64,000 nt of DNA from Actinomadura madurae. GTDB lineage: Bacteria > Actinomycetota > Actinomycetes > Streptosporangiales > Streptosporangiaceae. The notes below the pieces were generated by a model. That model was not told where the DNA came from and made no database searches. It worked only from the letters and a program-made list of their open reading frames with translations. The stretch is from NCBI RefSeq assembly GCF_900115095.1, contig NZ_FOVH01000002.1, positions 496,001 through 560,000 of the forward strand. Reading direction: 5' to 3'. The position numbers and the translations under genes were made by a program. Shown here one piece after another: positions 1 through 8,719 of this stretch (the first letter of the stretch is position 1; each line of letters starts with the position of its first letter).

Positions 1-108
1 CACCTGAACAACACCAACCCCCTGGTCGACCCGGACGCGGACGGGCACCGCGCGCTGGCCGCCCTGGGGATCGAGGTCGCCCCGGAGGGCGCGGTGATCG
101 AACTGTGA
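1..108 (+). CDS. pqqB: PqqB, C-terminal fragment (window edge)
   Basis: The window opens inside a reading frame whose last 35 residues begin HLNNTNPLVD and end GAVIEL. This matches the conserved C-terminus of PqqB, a metallo-beta-lactamase-fold protein needed for pyrroloquinoline quinone (PQQ) synthesis, where an H-[IL]-N-N-T-N-P stretch and a following GIEVA segment are typical. The stop codon overlaps the GTG start of pqqC by 4 bp, so the two are translationally coupled. The start and the rest of the gene, and presumably the precursor peptide gene pqqA, lie to the left of the window. Confidence 0.85.
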   Translation, partial: HLNNTNPLVDPDADGHRALAALGIEVAPEGAVIEL

Positions 109-797
109 ACCTGGAAGACCGGCTCCGCGTGCTCGCGGCCGACCGCTACCACCACCGCCACCCGTTCAACGCGCGCATGCACGAGGGGCTGCTGTCCCCG
201 GAGGAGCTGCGCCGCTGGGTGCTCAACCGGTTCCACTACCAGCGGCACATCCCGGTCAAGGACGCCTACATCCTCGCCAAGCTCGGCAGCCGCGAACTGC
301 GGCAGAGCTGGATCCGGCGCATCCACGACCATGACGGCCGGCCCGGAGAGGACGGCGGCATCGAGCGGTGGCTCCGCCTGGGCGAGGCCGTCGGCCTGGA
401 CCGGACGCTTCTCCTGTCCGGTGAGGGCGTCCTCCCCGGGGTGCGGTTCGCCGTGGACGGCTACGTGAACTTCTGCCGGGACGGCTCGCGCCTTGAGGCC
501 GTGGCGTCCTCGCTCACCGAACTGTTCGCCCCCGACCTGATGGTCACCCGGATCGGCTCCTGGGAGCGTCACTACCCGTGGATAGAGCCGGAAGGGCTGC
601 GCTACTTCCAGGTCCGGGTGTCGCAGGGACGCCGGGACGCCGCCGAGGCGCTGGCCCTCGTCCGTGAATGGGCGCGCACCCCGGAGGACGAGGACCGGGC
701 GCTGGCCGCCTTCACCTTCAAGTGCGACGTCCTCTGGTCGCTGCTGGACGCGGTCGAGCACGCGTCCCGTACCGAGGAGGCCGTCCATGCCCGCTGA
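105..797 (+). CDS. pqqC: PqqC, PQQ synthase
   Basis: PqqC carries out the last step of PQQ synthesis, a cofactor-free ring closure and eight-electron oxidation of AHQQ in the cytosol. The 230-residue product has the usual family length and all-helical haem-oxygenase-like pattern. The N-terminal block RYHHRHPFNARMHEG, then RFHYQRHIPVKDAYIL and IRRIHDHDG, contains the conserved His, Tyr and Arg residues of the family. The GTG start overlaps the pqqB stop, and pqqD begins 11 bp before the pqqC stop, so this is one operon. The identification is very secure. Confidence 0.95.
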   Translation: MNLEDRLRVLAADRYHHRHPFNARMHEGLLSPEELRRWVLNRFHYQRHIPVKDAYILAKLGSRELRQSWIRRIHDHDGRPGEDGGIERWLRLGEAVGLDRTLLLSGEGVLPGVRFAVDGYVNFCRDGSRLEAVASSLTELFAPDLMVTRIGSWERHYPWIEPEGLRYFQVRVSQGRRDAAEALALVREWARTPEDEDRALAAFTFKCDVLWSLLDAVEHASRTEEAVHAR

Positions 798-1062
798 CCG
801 GCCGGAAGGGGAGTGGCGCCCGGCCCTCGCGCGCTCCATCGTGCTGCGGCACGACACGGTACGCGGCGCCGACCTGCTGCTCATGCCCGAGCGTGCGGTG
901 CGGCTCAGCGAGACCGGAGGCGCCATCCTGCGCCTCTGCGACGGCAGCCGGACGGTCGGCGACATCATCGCCGAGCTGGGCGCGGCCTACCCGGGCGCGC
1001 CGCTGGCCGACGACGTGCCAGGGTTCCTCGACCGGATCCGGGCGGAAGGATGGCTGCGATGA
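787..1062 (+). CDS. pqqD: PqqD, precursor-peptide chaperone
   Basis: A protein of 91 residues, the usual size of PqqD. It is a RiPP-recognition element that binds the PqqA precursor and presents it to PqqE. The middle carries the expected pattern: a ligand-like RGADLLLMPERAVRLSETGGAIL stretch (given here in two overlapping pieces, RGADLLLMPERAVR and LSETGGAILRLCDG) followed by TVGDIIAEL. The ATG at 787 lies inside the end of pqqC, and the stop overlaps the pqqE start (ATGA), so all three products should be made in step. No odd features. Confidence 0.92.
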   Translation: MPADRPEGEWRPALARSIVLRHDTVRGADLLLMPERAVRLSETGGAILRLCDGSRTVGDIIAELGAAYPGAPLADDVPGFLDRIRAEGWLR

Positions 1063-2150
1063 CGGACGTGCCCGCGCCGTGGGCCCTGCTAGCGGAGGTC
1101 ACCCACGCCTGCCCGCTGCACTGCCCCTACTGCTCCAACCCGCTCGAACTCATCCGGCGGGACGCCGAGCTGGACACCGCCGCGTGGGCACGCGTGTTCG
1201 CCGAGGCGGCCGGTCTCGGGGTCGTCCAGGCGCACGTGTCCGGCGGCGAGCCGCTGCTGCGCCGAGACATCGTACGGATCGTCGAGTCCGCGCACGAGGC
1301 CGGCGTCTACACCCAGCTCGTCACGAGCGGGCTCGGGCTGACCGCGCGCCGCCTGGACGATCTGGTCGAGGCGGGGCTGCAGAGCGTGCAGCTCTCGGTT
1401 CAGGACGCCCGCCCGGAGTCCTCGGACCTCATCGCCGGCCGGACGTCCTTCCGGGCGAAGGAACGCGCCGCCGGGGTCATCACCGCGGCCGGGCTCCCGT
1501 TCGGGCTGAACGTCGTGCTGCACCGGCACAACCTCGGCCACCTGGACGAGATCCTCGACCTCGGCGCCCGCTGGGGCGCCGACCGGATCGAGCTGGCGAA
1601 CACCCAGTTCCACGGGTGGGCACTGCGCAACCGCGCCGCCCTGCTGCCCGCGCGGGAGCACCTCGACCGAGCGAGGGAGACCGTCGCCGCGTGGCGGGAG
1701 CGGCCGGGACCGAAGCCCGAGATCGTGTGGGTGATGCCCGACTACCACGAGGGCGTGCCGAAGCCCTGCATGGGTGGATGGGGAGCCCGCTCCATCACGG
1801 TCGGCCCGGACGGCACCGCGCTTCCGTGCCCCGCCGCGTACGCGATGCCGGACCTGTCGCCCCCGAACGTCCGCGACCACTCCCTCGCCTGGATCTGGGC
1901 GGAGTCGCCCGCCTTCAACGCCTACCGGGGAACCGGCTGGATGACCGGCCCGTGCCGGGAGTGCCCCCGGCGGGAGACGGACTTCGGCGGCTGCCGCTGC
2001 CAGGCGTACGCCCTCACCGGGGACGCCGCGCGCACCGATCCCGCCTGCGGCCTCTCACCCGACCACCACCTGGTGCGTGAGCCCGCGATCGCCGCCGGCC
2101 GCGAGGCCGGGGCCGCGTTCGACTACCGGCGCCCGCCGCCGGTCAGGTAG
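1059..2150 (+). CDS. pqqE: PqqE, radical SAM glutamate-tyrosine cross-linking enzyme
   Basis: PqqE is the radical S-adenosylmethionine enzyme that joins the Glu and Tyr side chains of PqqA. The CPLHCPYC motif near residue 20 is the CxxxCxxC [4Fe-4S] site, and a Cys-rich C-terminal SPASM region (CMGGWG, CPAAYA, CRECPRRETDFGGCRCQA) supplies auxiliary clusters. The product is 363 residues. The start is taken at ATG 1059, which overlaps the pqqD stop and follows a GGAAGG ribosome site; an in-frame ATG at 1050 is an alternative. The last 28 bp overlap the convergent TetR gene. No dehydrogenase that would use the PQQ is visible in the window. Confidence 0.93.
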   Translation: MTDVPAPWALLAEVTHACPLHCPYCSNPLELIRRDAELDTAAWARVFAEAAGLGVVQAHVSGGEPLLRRDIVRIVESAHEAGVYTQLVTSGLGLTARRLDDLVEAGLQSVQLSVQDARPESSDLIAGRTSFRAKERAAGVITAAGLPFGLNVVLHRHNLGHLDEILDLGARWGADRIELANTQFHGWALRNRAALLPAREHLDRARETVAAWRERPGPKPEIVWVMPDYHEGVPKPCMGGWGARSITVGPDGTALPCPAAYAMPDLSPPNVRDHSLAWIWAESPAFNAYRGTGWMTGPCRECPRRETDFGGCRCQAYALTGDAARTDPACGLSPDHHLVREPAIAAGREAGAAFDYRRPPPVR

Positions 2151-2785
2151 GCGACGACCATCTCGCCGATCATCTCGCGGTGCCTGGCCCGGTGCTCGGG
2201 CGCGATCATGTTCCGGCCGAACAGCGCGCCGAACGTGTGCTGGTTGGCGATGCGGAAGAAGCAGAACGCGCTGATCATCATGTGCATGTCGATGGCGTCG
2301 ACGTCCACGACGAAGTCGCCGTTGGCGCGGCCGGCGGCGAGGATCTGGGAGATCAGGTCCGACACCGGCCCGCCGAGGTTCACCAGCAGCTCCGACTTGC
2401 GCAGGTGCTCGGCCTGGTGGATGTTCTCGATGCTGACGAGCTTGATGAAGTCCTGGTGCGCCTCGTGGTGGTCGAAGGTCAGCTCGGCCAGCGTCCGGAT
2501 GGCCTCGACCGGTGCCAGATGGTGCACGTCGATGGTCGACTCCAGCGCCCTGACCTCGCCGTAGGCCTTTTCCAGAACGGCGATGTACAGCTTTTCCTTG
2601 CCGCCGAAGTAGTAATAGATCATTCGTTTGGTGGTGCGCATGAGCGCGGCCATCTCGTCCACCCTGGCGCCGGCGAATCCGTGCCGCGCGAACTCGCGCT
2701 GCGCGACGTCCAGGATCTCCGCCCGGGTCCTGTCGGCGTCACGCTGACGTTCTCCGGCGGCGGGTGTGGCGGGCTGCGACGACAT
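2123..2785 (-). CDS. TetR-family regulator (quiC-linked)
   Basis: A TetR-type repressor of 220 residues. The N-terminal helix-turn-helix is clear: TRAEILDVAQREFARHGFAG, then RVDEMAALMRTTKRMIYYYF and GGKEKLYIAVL. The C-terminal ligand domain contains several His residues (FDHHEAHQDF) and an MHMMISAFCFF segment. The gene follows the dehydroshikimate dehydratase by 38 bp on the same strand, with a GGAG ribosome site, so the pair is probably one transcript and the regulator may sense an aromatic or hydroaromatic acid. A near-palindrome upstream of the dehydratase (4696-4709) is its likely target. Ligand unknown. Confidence 0.85.
   Translation of the reverse strand: MSSQPATPAAGERQRDADRTRAEILDVAQREFARHGFAGARVDEMAALMRTTKRMIYYYFGGKEKLYIAVLEKAYGEVRALESTIDVHHLAPVEAIRTLAELTFDHHEAHQDFIKLVSIENIHQAEHLRKSELLVNLGGPVSDLISQILAAGRANGDFVVDVDAIDMHMMISAFCFFRIANQHTFGALFGRNMIAPEHRARHREMIGEMVVAYLTGGGRR
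2125..2143. terminator. Stem-loop at the pqqE/tetR convergent ends
   Basis: ACCGGCG, a 5-base loop, then CGCCGGT form a perfect 7-bp stem inside the region where the pqqE and tetR coding sequences overlap at their 3' ends. The position suits a bidirectional terminator of the U-tract-less type common in GC-rich actinobacteria. It lies within coding sequence, so the fold could also be incidental. Confidence 0.4.
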
Positions 2786-2823
2786 GTGACTCCACGGAGG
2801 CGATCAGCGAAGGGGAACTCATC

Positions 2824-4668
2824 TTATGGCGACGGCGCGCGATGGGCGCGCGCGTGCTGGGCGGCGAGCCGGACCGGCGCGTTGACGGCGCCGTATCCGC
2901 GGTAATCGCCGATCCGCTGCACGATTTCGATGAACATCCGCCCGGTGGTGGCGGTATAGAAATGGAGGAATTCGCCGTTCTCGTCCCGGTCGTAGAGGAG
3001 GTCGAGCTCGCGCAGCAGCCGGTGCCGTTCCGCGCCCAGGTCGTGCCAGGCCTCCAGATCGTCGTAGTAGTTCGCCGGAATGGCCAGCGGGGTGAGCCCG
3101 GCGGCGCGCAGCCGGCGGGCGCTGGCCACGATGTCGCGGCTCGCGAGCGCCACGTGCTGCCACGCCACGCCGGGGGCGCCGTCGTGCGCTCCGACGTAGG
3201 CGACGTTCAGGGCGACCCGGACGGCGCCGTCCTCCGTGGACACGGCCCGGCTGCGCATCAGGCCGTACGGGTCGGGCAGCTCAAGGCTCTCGTGCGGGCG
3301 CAGCCCGAGGACGCTGCGGTAGAACAGGGACGCCTCGTCGAAGTGATGCCACGGCTGGGTGAGCGCCACGTGGTCGATGTGGGTGATCTCGCCGGTGCCC
3401 GCGGGCGCCCGCCGCCCGATGGAGAAGTCGTCCGTCCAGCTCGTGTGGTCGGGATGTCCCGTCCGGCAGAAGAACAGCTCGGTCCCGTCGGGGGCGGCCA
3501 CGGCGTCCAGCGGCGCGTCGTGCGGGGCCCGCAGTCGCGGCAGGACGGGGGACCGCAGCGCCTCGGCCCGCTTCACGGACGCGGAGGGGTCCGGGGACTC
3601 CAGCCCGATCGCGCCGAGGGCGGGGCCGTCCTGGCTCTCCGCGCTCCCGCGGTTCAGCAGGATCCGCGCCCGCCCCTGCTCCCAGAGTTCGACCGGCTTG
3701 CCGGAATGCGTCCCGGTGCGGGTGAAGCCGAGGCCCTCCAGCAGCCGGCCCAGCGGGCCGGTGTCGGCGGTGGCGAGCTCGGCGAAGGCGAACCCGCTCG
3801 GCACCACCGGCCGCGGCGGGAGGGTGAGCGCCGCCGCCCGGTCAGAGCCGCCGAGGCGCGCGCCGGCCTGCTCCTCCAGGGCGATGAGGGAGCGCATGGC
3901 GTCCTGCGCGGTGCGCATGGCCGCGGCCTGCCGGAAGATGTCGTTGAACACCTCCAGCGAGAGCGGCCCGTCGTAACCGGTCCGCAGGACGCTCGCGACC
4001 AGCCCCGCCACGTCGAGGTCGCCCTGCCCCGGGAAGCACCGGTAGTGCCGGCTCCAGTACAGGACGTCCATCGGCAGCGCCGGGGCGTCGGCGAGCTGCA
4101 GGAAGAATATCTTCTCGCCGGGGATGGTCTCGATGGCGTAGGGGTCGGTGTCCCGCGCGAGGATGTGGAAGCTGTCCAGGCACAGCCCGAGGTTCGGGTG
4201 GCCGGCCTCACGCACGATGCGCCACGCGTGGTGGTAGTCGCTGACGTGCGTGCCCCACGCGAGCGCCTCGTAGGCGATCCGGATCCCGTGCTCGGCCGCG
4301 CGCTCGGCCAGGAGACGGAGCTGCTCGGCGGCGAGGGCGTCGTCGTCGACGGCGGCCGGGGAGACGTTCGAGCAGACGAGCAGCAGCGTGACGCCGAGCC
4401 GTTCCATGAGGGCGAACTTGTGCTCCGCGCGGCGCAGGCTCCCGGCCAGGACGGCGGGCGGCACCGCCTCGAAGTCGCGGAACGGCTGGTAGAGGTCGAT
4501 CGCGAGGCCGAGGTCGGCGGCGCGGCGGCGCACGTCCTCGGGGCCGAGGTCGGCGGCGACCAGATCGTTCTCGAAGATCTCGACCCCGTCGAACCCGGCG
4601 CCGCCGGCGGCGGTCAGCTTGTCGCCCAGCGAGCCGCTGAGCGACACCGTGGCGATCGATCTGCGCAT
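2824..4668 (-). CDS. quiC: Fused 3-dehydroshikimate dehydratase / HPPD-like protein
   Basis: A product of 614 residues with two halves. Residues about 1-270 form a sugar-phosphate isomerase-like TIM barrel with metal-ligand candidates in YEALAWG, LCLDSFHI and LEVFND, as in QuiC/AsbF enzymes that convert 3-dehydroshikimate to protocatechuate. Residues about 310-610 are a vicinal-oxygen-chelate region like 4-hydroxyphenylpyruvate dioxygenase, with HIDHVAL, WQHVAL and MFIEIVQ giving a plausible His-His-Glu metal triad. This fusion is the QuiC1 architecture known from pseudomonads and usually annotated as a bifunctional isomerase/dioxygenase. The HPPD-like half probably does not make homogentisate. 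A GAGGAGG ribosome site precedes ATG 4668. Confidence 0.85.
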   Translation of the reverse strand: MRRSIATVSLSGSLGDKLTAAGGAGFDGVEIFENDLVAADLGPEDVRRRAADLGLAIDLYQPFRDFEAVPPAVLAGSLRRAEHKFALMERLGVTLLLVCSNVSPAAVDDDALAAEQLRLLAERAAEHGIRIAYEALAWGTHVSDYHHAWRIVREAGHPNLGLCLDSFHILARDTDPYAIETIPGEKIFFLQLADAPALPMDVLYWSRHYRCFPGQGDLDVAGLVASVLRTGYDGPLSLEVFNDIFRQAAAMRTAQDAMRSLIALEEQAGARLGGSDRAAALTLPPRPVVPSGFAFAELATADTGPLGRLLEGLGFTRTGTHSGKPVELWEQGRARILLNRGSAESQDGPALGAIGLESPDPSASVKRAEALRSPVLPRLRAPHDAPLDAVAAPDGTELFFCRTGHPDHTSWTDDFSIGRRAPAGTGEITHIDHVALTQPWHHFDEASLFYRSVLGLRPHESLELPDPYGLMRSRAVSTEDGAVRVALNVAYVGAHDGAPGVAWQHVALASRDIVASARRLRAAGLTPLAIPANYYDDLEAWHDLGAERHRLLRELDLLYDRDENGEFLHFYTATTGRMFIEIVQRIGDYRGYGAVNAPVRLAAQHARAHRAPSP

Positions 4669-4695
4669 GGCGCGGCACGCCCCTCCTCGGTATGG

Positions 4696-4709
4696 ACGAA
4701 CTAGTACGT
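4696..4709. promoter_or_regulatory. Candidate TetR operator upstream of quiC
   Basis: ACGAACTAGTACGT is a 14-bp near-perfect palindrome (one mismatched pair) centred on ACTAGT, 28 bp before the quiC start and touching the stop codon of the histidine kinase gene. Its size and symmetry suit a TetR-family dimer, and the neighbouring TetR regulator is the obvious candidate. No second copy was seen upstream of tetR itself. Confidence 0.4.
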
Positions 4710-5941
4710 TAGCCTAGCGGCCGCGTCGGGGCCTCGTCCACGGTGAGGGGGTCGGCGGCCGGCGGGGCCGCGGGTCCGGCACCGCCGGGGGCGACCGGGA
4801 ACCACAGGACGAAGGTGGCGCCGGCGTCCGGTGCGGAGAACAGCCGGACGTGCCCGTTGTGCGCCTCCACGATGCTCCGCACGATCGCCAGCCCGAGGCC
4901 CGTGCGGCGGTCCCGGGAGCGGCGCGACTCCGTCCCGCGCCAGAACCGGTCGAACACGCGGTCCTGCTCCTCGGCGCGGATGCCGGGGCCGGCGTCCCGG
5001 ACGGCGATCCACTGCCACCCGCCGGACCGGTCGGCGGCGACCGTGATCGCGGTGCCGGCGGGCGCCAGCCGCACCGCGTTGGACAGCAGGTTGCCCACCG
5101 CGCGGCGCAGCGCGTCGTGGTCGCCGATCATCGGCAGCCCGTCCCGCAGCCGACGCTCGATCGTCAGCCCGCGCGCCGCGGCGAGCGGGTCGAACTCCTC
5201 GGCCGCCTCGCGCGCCGCGAGCCCGAGGTCGACGTCGGCGTCGTCGAGGGCGGGCGCCGAGCGGCGCGCGGTGGCCAGCAGGTCCTCCACCAGCCGCGTC
5301 ATCCGGGTGGTGGCGCGGTCGACCACCTGCACGGCGCGGCGGCGGTCCTCGGCGCCGGCGTCGGGCTCGCTGAGCACGGTGTCCACGTTCGCCCGGATGA
5401 TCGCCAGCGGGCTCCGCAGCTCGTGCGAGGCGTCGTCGATCAGCCGGCGCTGGGCGCGGAACGCCGAGTCGAGCCGGTCCAGCATGGAGTCGATGGTGTC
5501 GGCGAGGTAGCGCAGCTCGTCCCGCGGGCCCGCCAGCCGGATCCGGCGGGACAGGTCGGTCGCCTGGATCTCCTCGGCGGCGCGGGCGATCGCGCCGACC
5601 GGTTTCAGCGCCCGCCCCGACAGCACCCAGCCGATGCCGAGGCTCGCCACGAACAGCCCGCCCAGCATGATGAGCGAGTAGTGCTTGATGGTCTGCCGCG
5701 TCTCGTAGTTGACGGCCTGCTCGACGTGCTGCACCTTGACGACCTCGACCTGGCCGAGGCTCTGCTGGGTGCCGTCCGGCATCTGGACGATCTTCTCGGC
5801 GTTGAACGTCTTGGTGATCGGCTGGGCGCCGGTGCTGCGCGCCACGGCCAGGTAGACGCCGCCCAGCATGACGGCCGCGAGGACGAACAGCAGCGTCGAG
5901 TACATGACCGTCAGCCGGAACCGGATCGAGTGGACGCTCAC
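4709..5941 (-). CDS. Sensor histidine kinase
   Basis: An inner-membrane kinase of 410 residues. Transmembrane segment 1 is at about residues 8-28, followed by a short extracytoplasmic loop (about 60 residues) and transmembrane segment 2 near 83-103, then HAMP (SGRALKPVGAIARAAEEI). The H-box DASHELRSPL carries the phospho-accepting His; the N-box (LLSNAVRLAP), DAGPGI and GLGLAIV motifs of the ATP-binding domain follow. The GTG start at 5941 overlaps the response-regulator stop by 4 bp, so the pair is one two-component system. The C-terminus is Pro/Ala-rich. The signal is unknown; proximity to the HtrA-like protease suggests cell-envelope stress, which is inference only. Confidence 0.93.
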   Translation of the reverse strand: MSVHSIRFRLTVMYSTLLFVLAAVMLGGVYLAVARSTGAQPITKTFNAEKIVQMPDGTQQSLGQVEVVKVQHVEQAVNYETRQTIKHYSLIMLGGLFVASLGIGWVLSGRALKPVGAIARAAEEIQATDLSRRIRLAGPRDELRYLADTIDSMLDRLDSAFRAQRRLIDDASHELRSPLAIIRANVDTVLSEPDAGAEDRRRAVQVVDRATTRMTRLVEDLLATARRSAPALDDADVDLGLAAREAAEEFDPLAAARGLTIERRLRDGLPMIGDHDALRRAVGNLLSNAVRLAPAGTAITVAADRSGGWQWIAVRDAGPGIRAEEQDRVFDRFWRGTESRRSRDRRTGLGLAIVRSIVEAHNGHVRLFSAPDAGATFVLWFPVAPGGAGPAAPPAADPLTVDEAPTRPLG

Positions 5942-6666
5942 GCCGGCCCCCGCTCCCCGGCCGCCGCCGCGACCGCGCCGTTCTCGCGGAGGCGGTAGCC
6001 GTGGCGGACGACCGTCTCGATGACCTGCTCCTCGTCCGGCGCGGCGAGCTTGCGGCGCAGCGTCCCCACGGTGACCCGGACGGTGTTGGTGAACGGATCG
6101 GCGTTCTCGTCCCAGACGTGCTCCAGCAGCTCCTCCGCGGACACGACCTGGCCGGGGCGGCTCATCAGGTAGCGCAGCACGGCGTACTCCTTGGGCGTGA
6201 GCCGCAGCAGCCGGTCCCCGCGGAAGGCCTCCCGCCGCCCGGTGTCGAGCCGCAGGTCGCCGACCGTCCACACCGCCGAGCCGCCGCCGCTGTCGCGCCG
6301 CAGCAGCGCCCGGACGCGGGCCAGCAGCTCGGGGAACGCGAACGGCTTGACCAGGTAGTCGTCGGCGCCCTCGTCCAGGCCGCGGACCCGGTCGGCGAGG
6401 CGGTCCCGCGCGGTCAGCATCAGGATGCGCAGGTCCGGGCCGCTCTCGCCGGCCAGGCGACCGCGGCGGACGGCGCGGCACAGGTCGAAGCCGTCGCCGT
6501 CGGGGAGGCTGAGGTCGAGGATCATCAGGTCGTAGGCGGAGGCGTAGAGCTTCTGCGTGGCCTCCTCCAGGTCGCCCGCGGAGTCGACCGCGTAGTCGGC
6601 GCGGGCGAGCCCGTACCGCAGCGCCTCGACCAGGTCCTCCTCGTCCTCGACCACCAGCACCCGCAT
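5938..6666 (-). CDS. OmpR/PhoB-family response regulator
   Basis: A product of 242 residues: an N-terminal receiver (VVEDEEDLVEAL, phospho-Asp in DLMILDLSLPDGDG, Lys in DYLVKPF) and a C-terminal winged-helix OmpR domain (RLTPKEYAVLRYLMSRPG ... NTVRVTVGTLRRKL). It is the partner of the coupled histidine kinase. A GGAAAGGGGGCGG purine stretch precedes ATG 6666. The unusual INPFTNTV-type segment of many regulators appears here as NADPFTNTVRV, which is normal for the subfamily. Target genes are not known. Confidence 0.94.
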   Translation of the reverse strand: MRVLVVEDEEDLVEALRYGLARADYAVDSAGDLEEATQKLYASAYDLMILDLSLPDGDGFDLCRAVRRGRLAGESGPDLRILMLTARDRLADRVRGLDEGADDYLVKPFAFPELLARVRALLRRDSGGGSAVWTVGDLRLDTGRREAFRGDRLLRLTPKEYAVLRYLMSRPGQVVSAEELLEHVWDENADPFTNTVRVTVGTLRRKLAAPDEEQVIETVVRHGYRLRENGAVAAAAGERGPA

Positions 6667-6693
6667 CCGGACCGCCCCCTTTCCTGGCAGTGC

Positions 6694-6707
6694 GGGCCCG
6701 AAGGCCC
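6694..6707 (-). terminator. UUCG-loop hairpin between protease and response regulator
   Basis: On the minus strand the sequence reads GGGCC-TTCG-GGCCC, a 5-bp GC stem capped by an extra-stable UUCG tetraloop, placed between the protease stop and the response-regulator ribosome site. It could terminate or attenuate readthrough from the upstream genes, or protect the mRNA end. Confidence 0.45.
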
Positions 6708-6736
6708 TCGCTACGACCGTACGCGGGCCGGCGGCC

Positions 6737-7714
<978 letters not shown>

Positions 7715-7771
7715 GGGGCTCTCCTCCACGCTCTCTCTCACCGTTCAGTACTCCGCCGCCCTGTGGTTCGT

Positions 7772-8719
7772 TCACGGGAGCCGCGAAAACCACAGCAGCG
7801 ATCCCGCGGCGACCGCGCACGAGAGGAGCAGCCCCGCGGCGACGAACCAGGTCCAGATCTCCCGCTGCTCGACGCGGTAGCCGATACTGCTGCCGATGTC
7901 CTCGTAGACGCCGCGCAGCTCGTCGCCGGACGCGGCCTGGTAGTGGCGCCCGCCGGCGTCCCGCGCCAGCCGCTCCAGCGCCGGTCCGTCGACCGGCACC
8001 GGGATCGCCTGCCCGTTCTGGTGCATGACGCCCTCCGGGGTGCCGTAGGCGATCGTCGACACCGGCACGCGGGCCTGCGTGGCGCGCTGGACGGCCTCTT
8101 CGGGACTCCGCCCGGCGGTGTTCGTCCCGTCCGAGAGCAGGACGACGTGCGCCGGCGGCGCCTCCTCGCCGAACTGCGCCCCGAACCCGGCGATCGAGTC
8201 CAGGGAGGCGAGCACGCCCTCGCCGATCGCGGTGCGCGGCCCGAGGCGCAGCCCGTCGATGCCGGTGCGCATGGCCTGGCGGTCGGTGGTCGGCGCGACG
8301 ATGACCGACGCCGACCCCGAGAACGACACGAGGCCGACGTTGAAGCGGTCCGGCACCTGGTCCAGGAACGTGCGGGCGGCCTGCTTGGCCCCCTCCAGCC
8401 TGGTCGGCTCGACGTCCGTGGCCTGCATGGAGTGGGAGACGTCGAGGGCCAGCACGATCGTCGCCTGCTCGCGCGGCACCCGCACGTCCGCGGTGGGACG
8501 CGCGAAGCCGGTGACGAACAGGCCCAGCATCAGCAGGAACGCCGCCGCCGGGACGTGGCGGCGCCACCCGGGCCGGGTGGGCGCGACCTTGTCGAGCAGC
8601 GCCAGGTTGGTGAACCGCACCGCGTACCTGCCGCGCCGCACCTGCATCACCACGTACGCGGCGATGAGGACGGGCAGCGCCAGCAGCAGCAACAGGCGGA
8701 CCGGATCGAGGAAGCTCAT
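7772..8719 (-). CDS. VWA-domain membrane protein (BatA-like), MoxR module 1
   Basis: A product of 315 residues: an N-terminal membrane segment (LLLLLALPVLIAAYVVM), a second at about 57-73, a von Willebrand A domain with the MIDAS motif DVSHSM, a downstream Thr/Asp region (LLSDGTNTAG), and a C-terminal membrane segment (WFVAAGLLLSCAVAAGSLLW). This is the Bat-type layout that presents the VWA domain at the membrane. The start overlaps the DUF58 stop (ATGA), placing it in the operon peptide-MoxR-DUF58-VWA. MoxR ATPases act with VWA partners to remodel or load metals into client complexes. The client is unknown. Confidence 0.9.
   Translation of the reverse strand: MSFLDPVRLLLLLALPVLIAAYVVMQVRRGRYAVRFTNLALLDKVAPTRPGWRRHVPAAAFLLMLGLFVTGFARPTADVRVPREQATIVLALDVSHSMQATDVEPTRLEGAKQAARTFLDQVPDRFNVGLVSFSGSASVIVAPTTDRQAMRTGIDGLRLGPRTAIGEGVLASLDSIAGFGAQFGEEAPPAHVVLLSDGTNTAGRSPEEAVQRATQARVPVSTIAYGTPEGVMHQNGQAIPVPVDGPALERLARDAGGRHYQAASGDELRGVYEDIGSSIGYRVEQREIWTWFVAAGLLLSCAVAAGSLLWFSRLP

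Noticed and set aside
2824..4668. Annotation as 4-hydroxyphenylpyruvate dioxygenase
   Set aside because: Only the C-terminal half is HPPD-like; the N-terminal barrel and the fusion itself match QuiC-type dehydroshikimate dehydratase.
2764..4704. A long plus-strand frame opposite quiC
   Set aside because: No recognisable domain and biased composition; the minus strand encodes a well-conserved dehydratase/HPPD-like protein.
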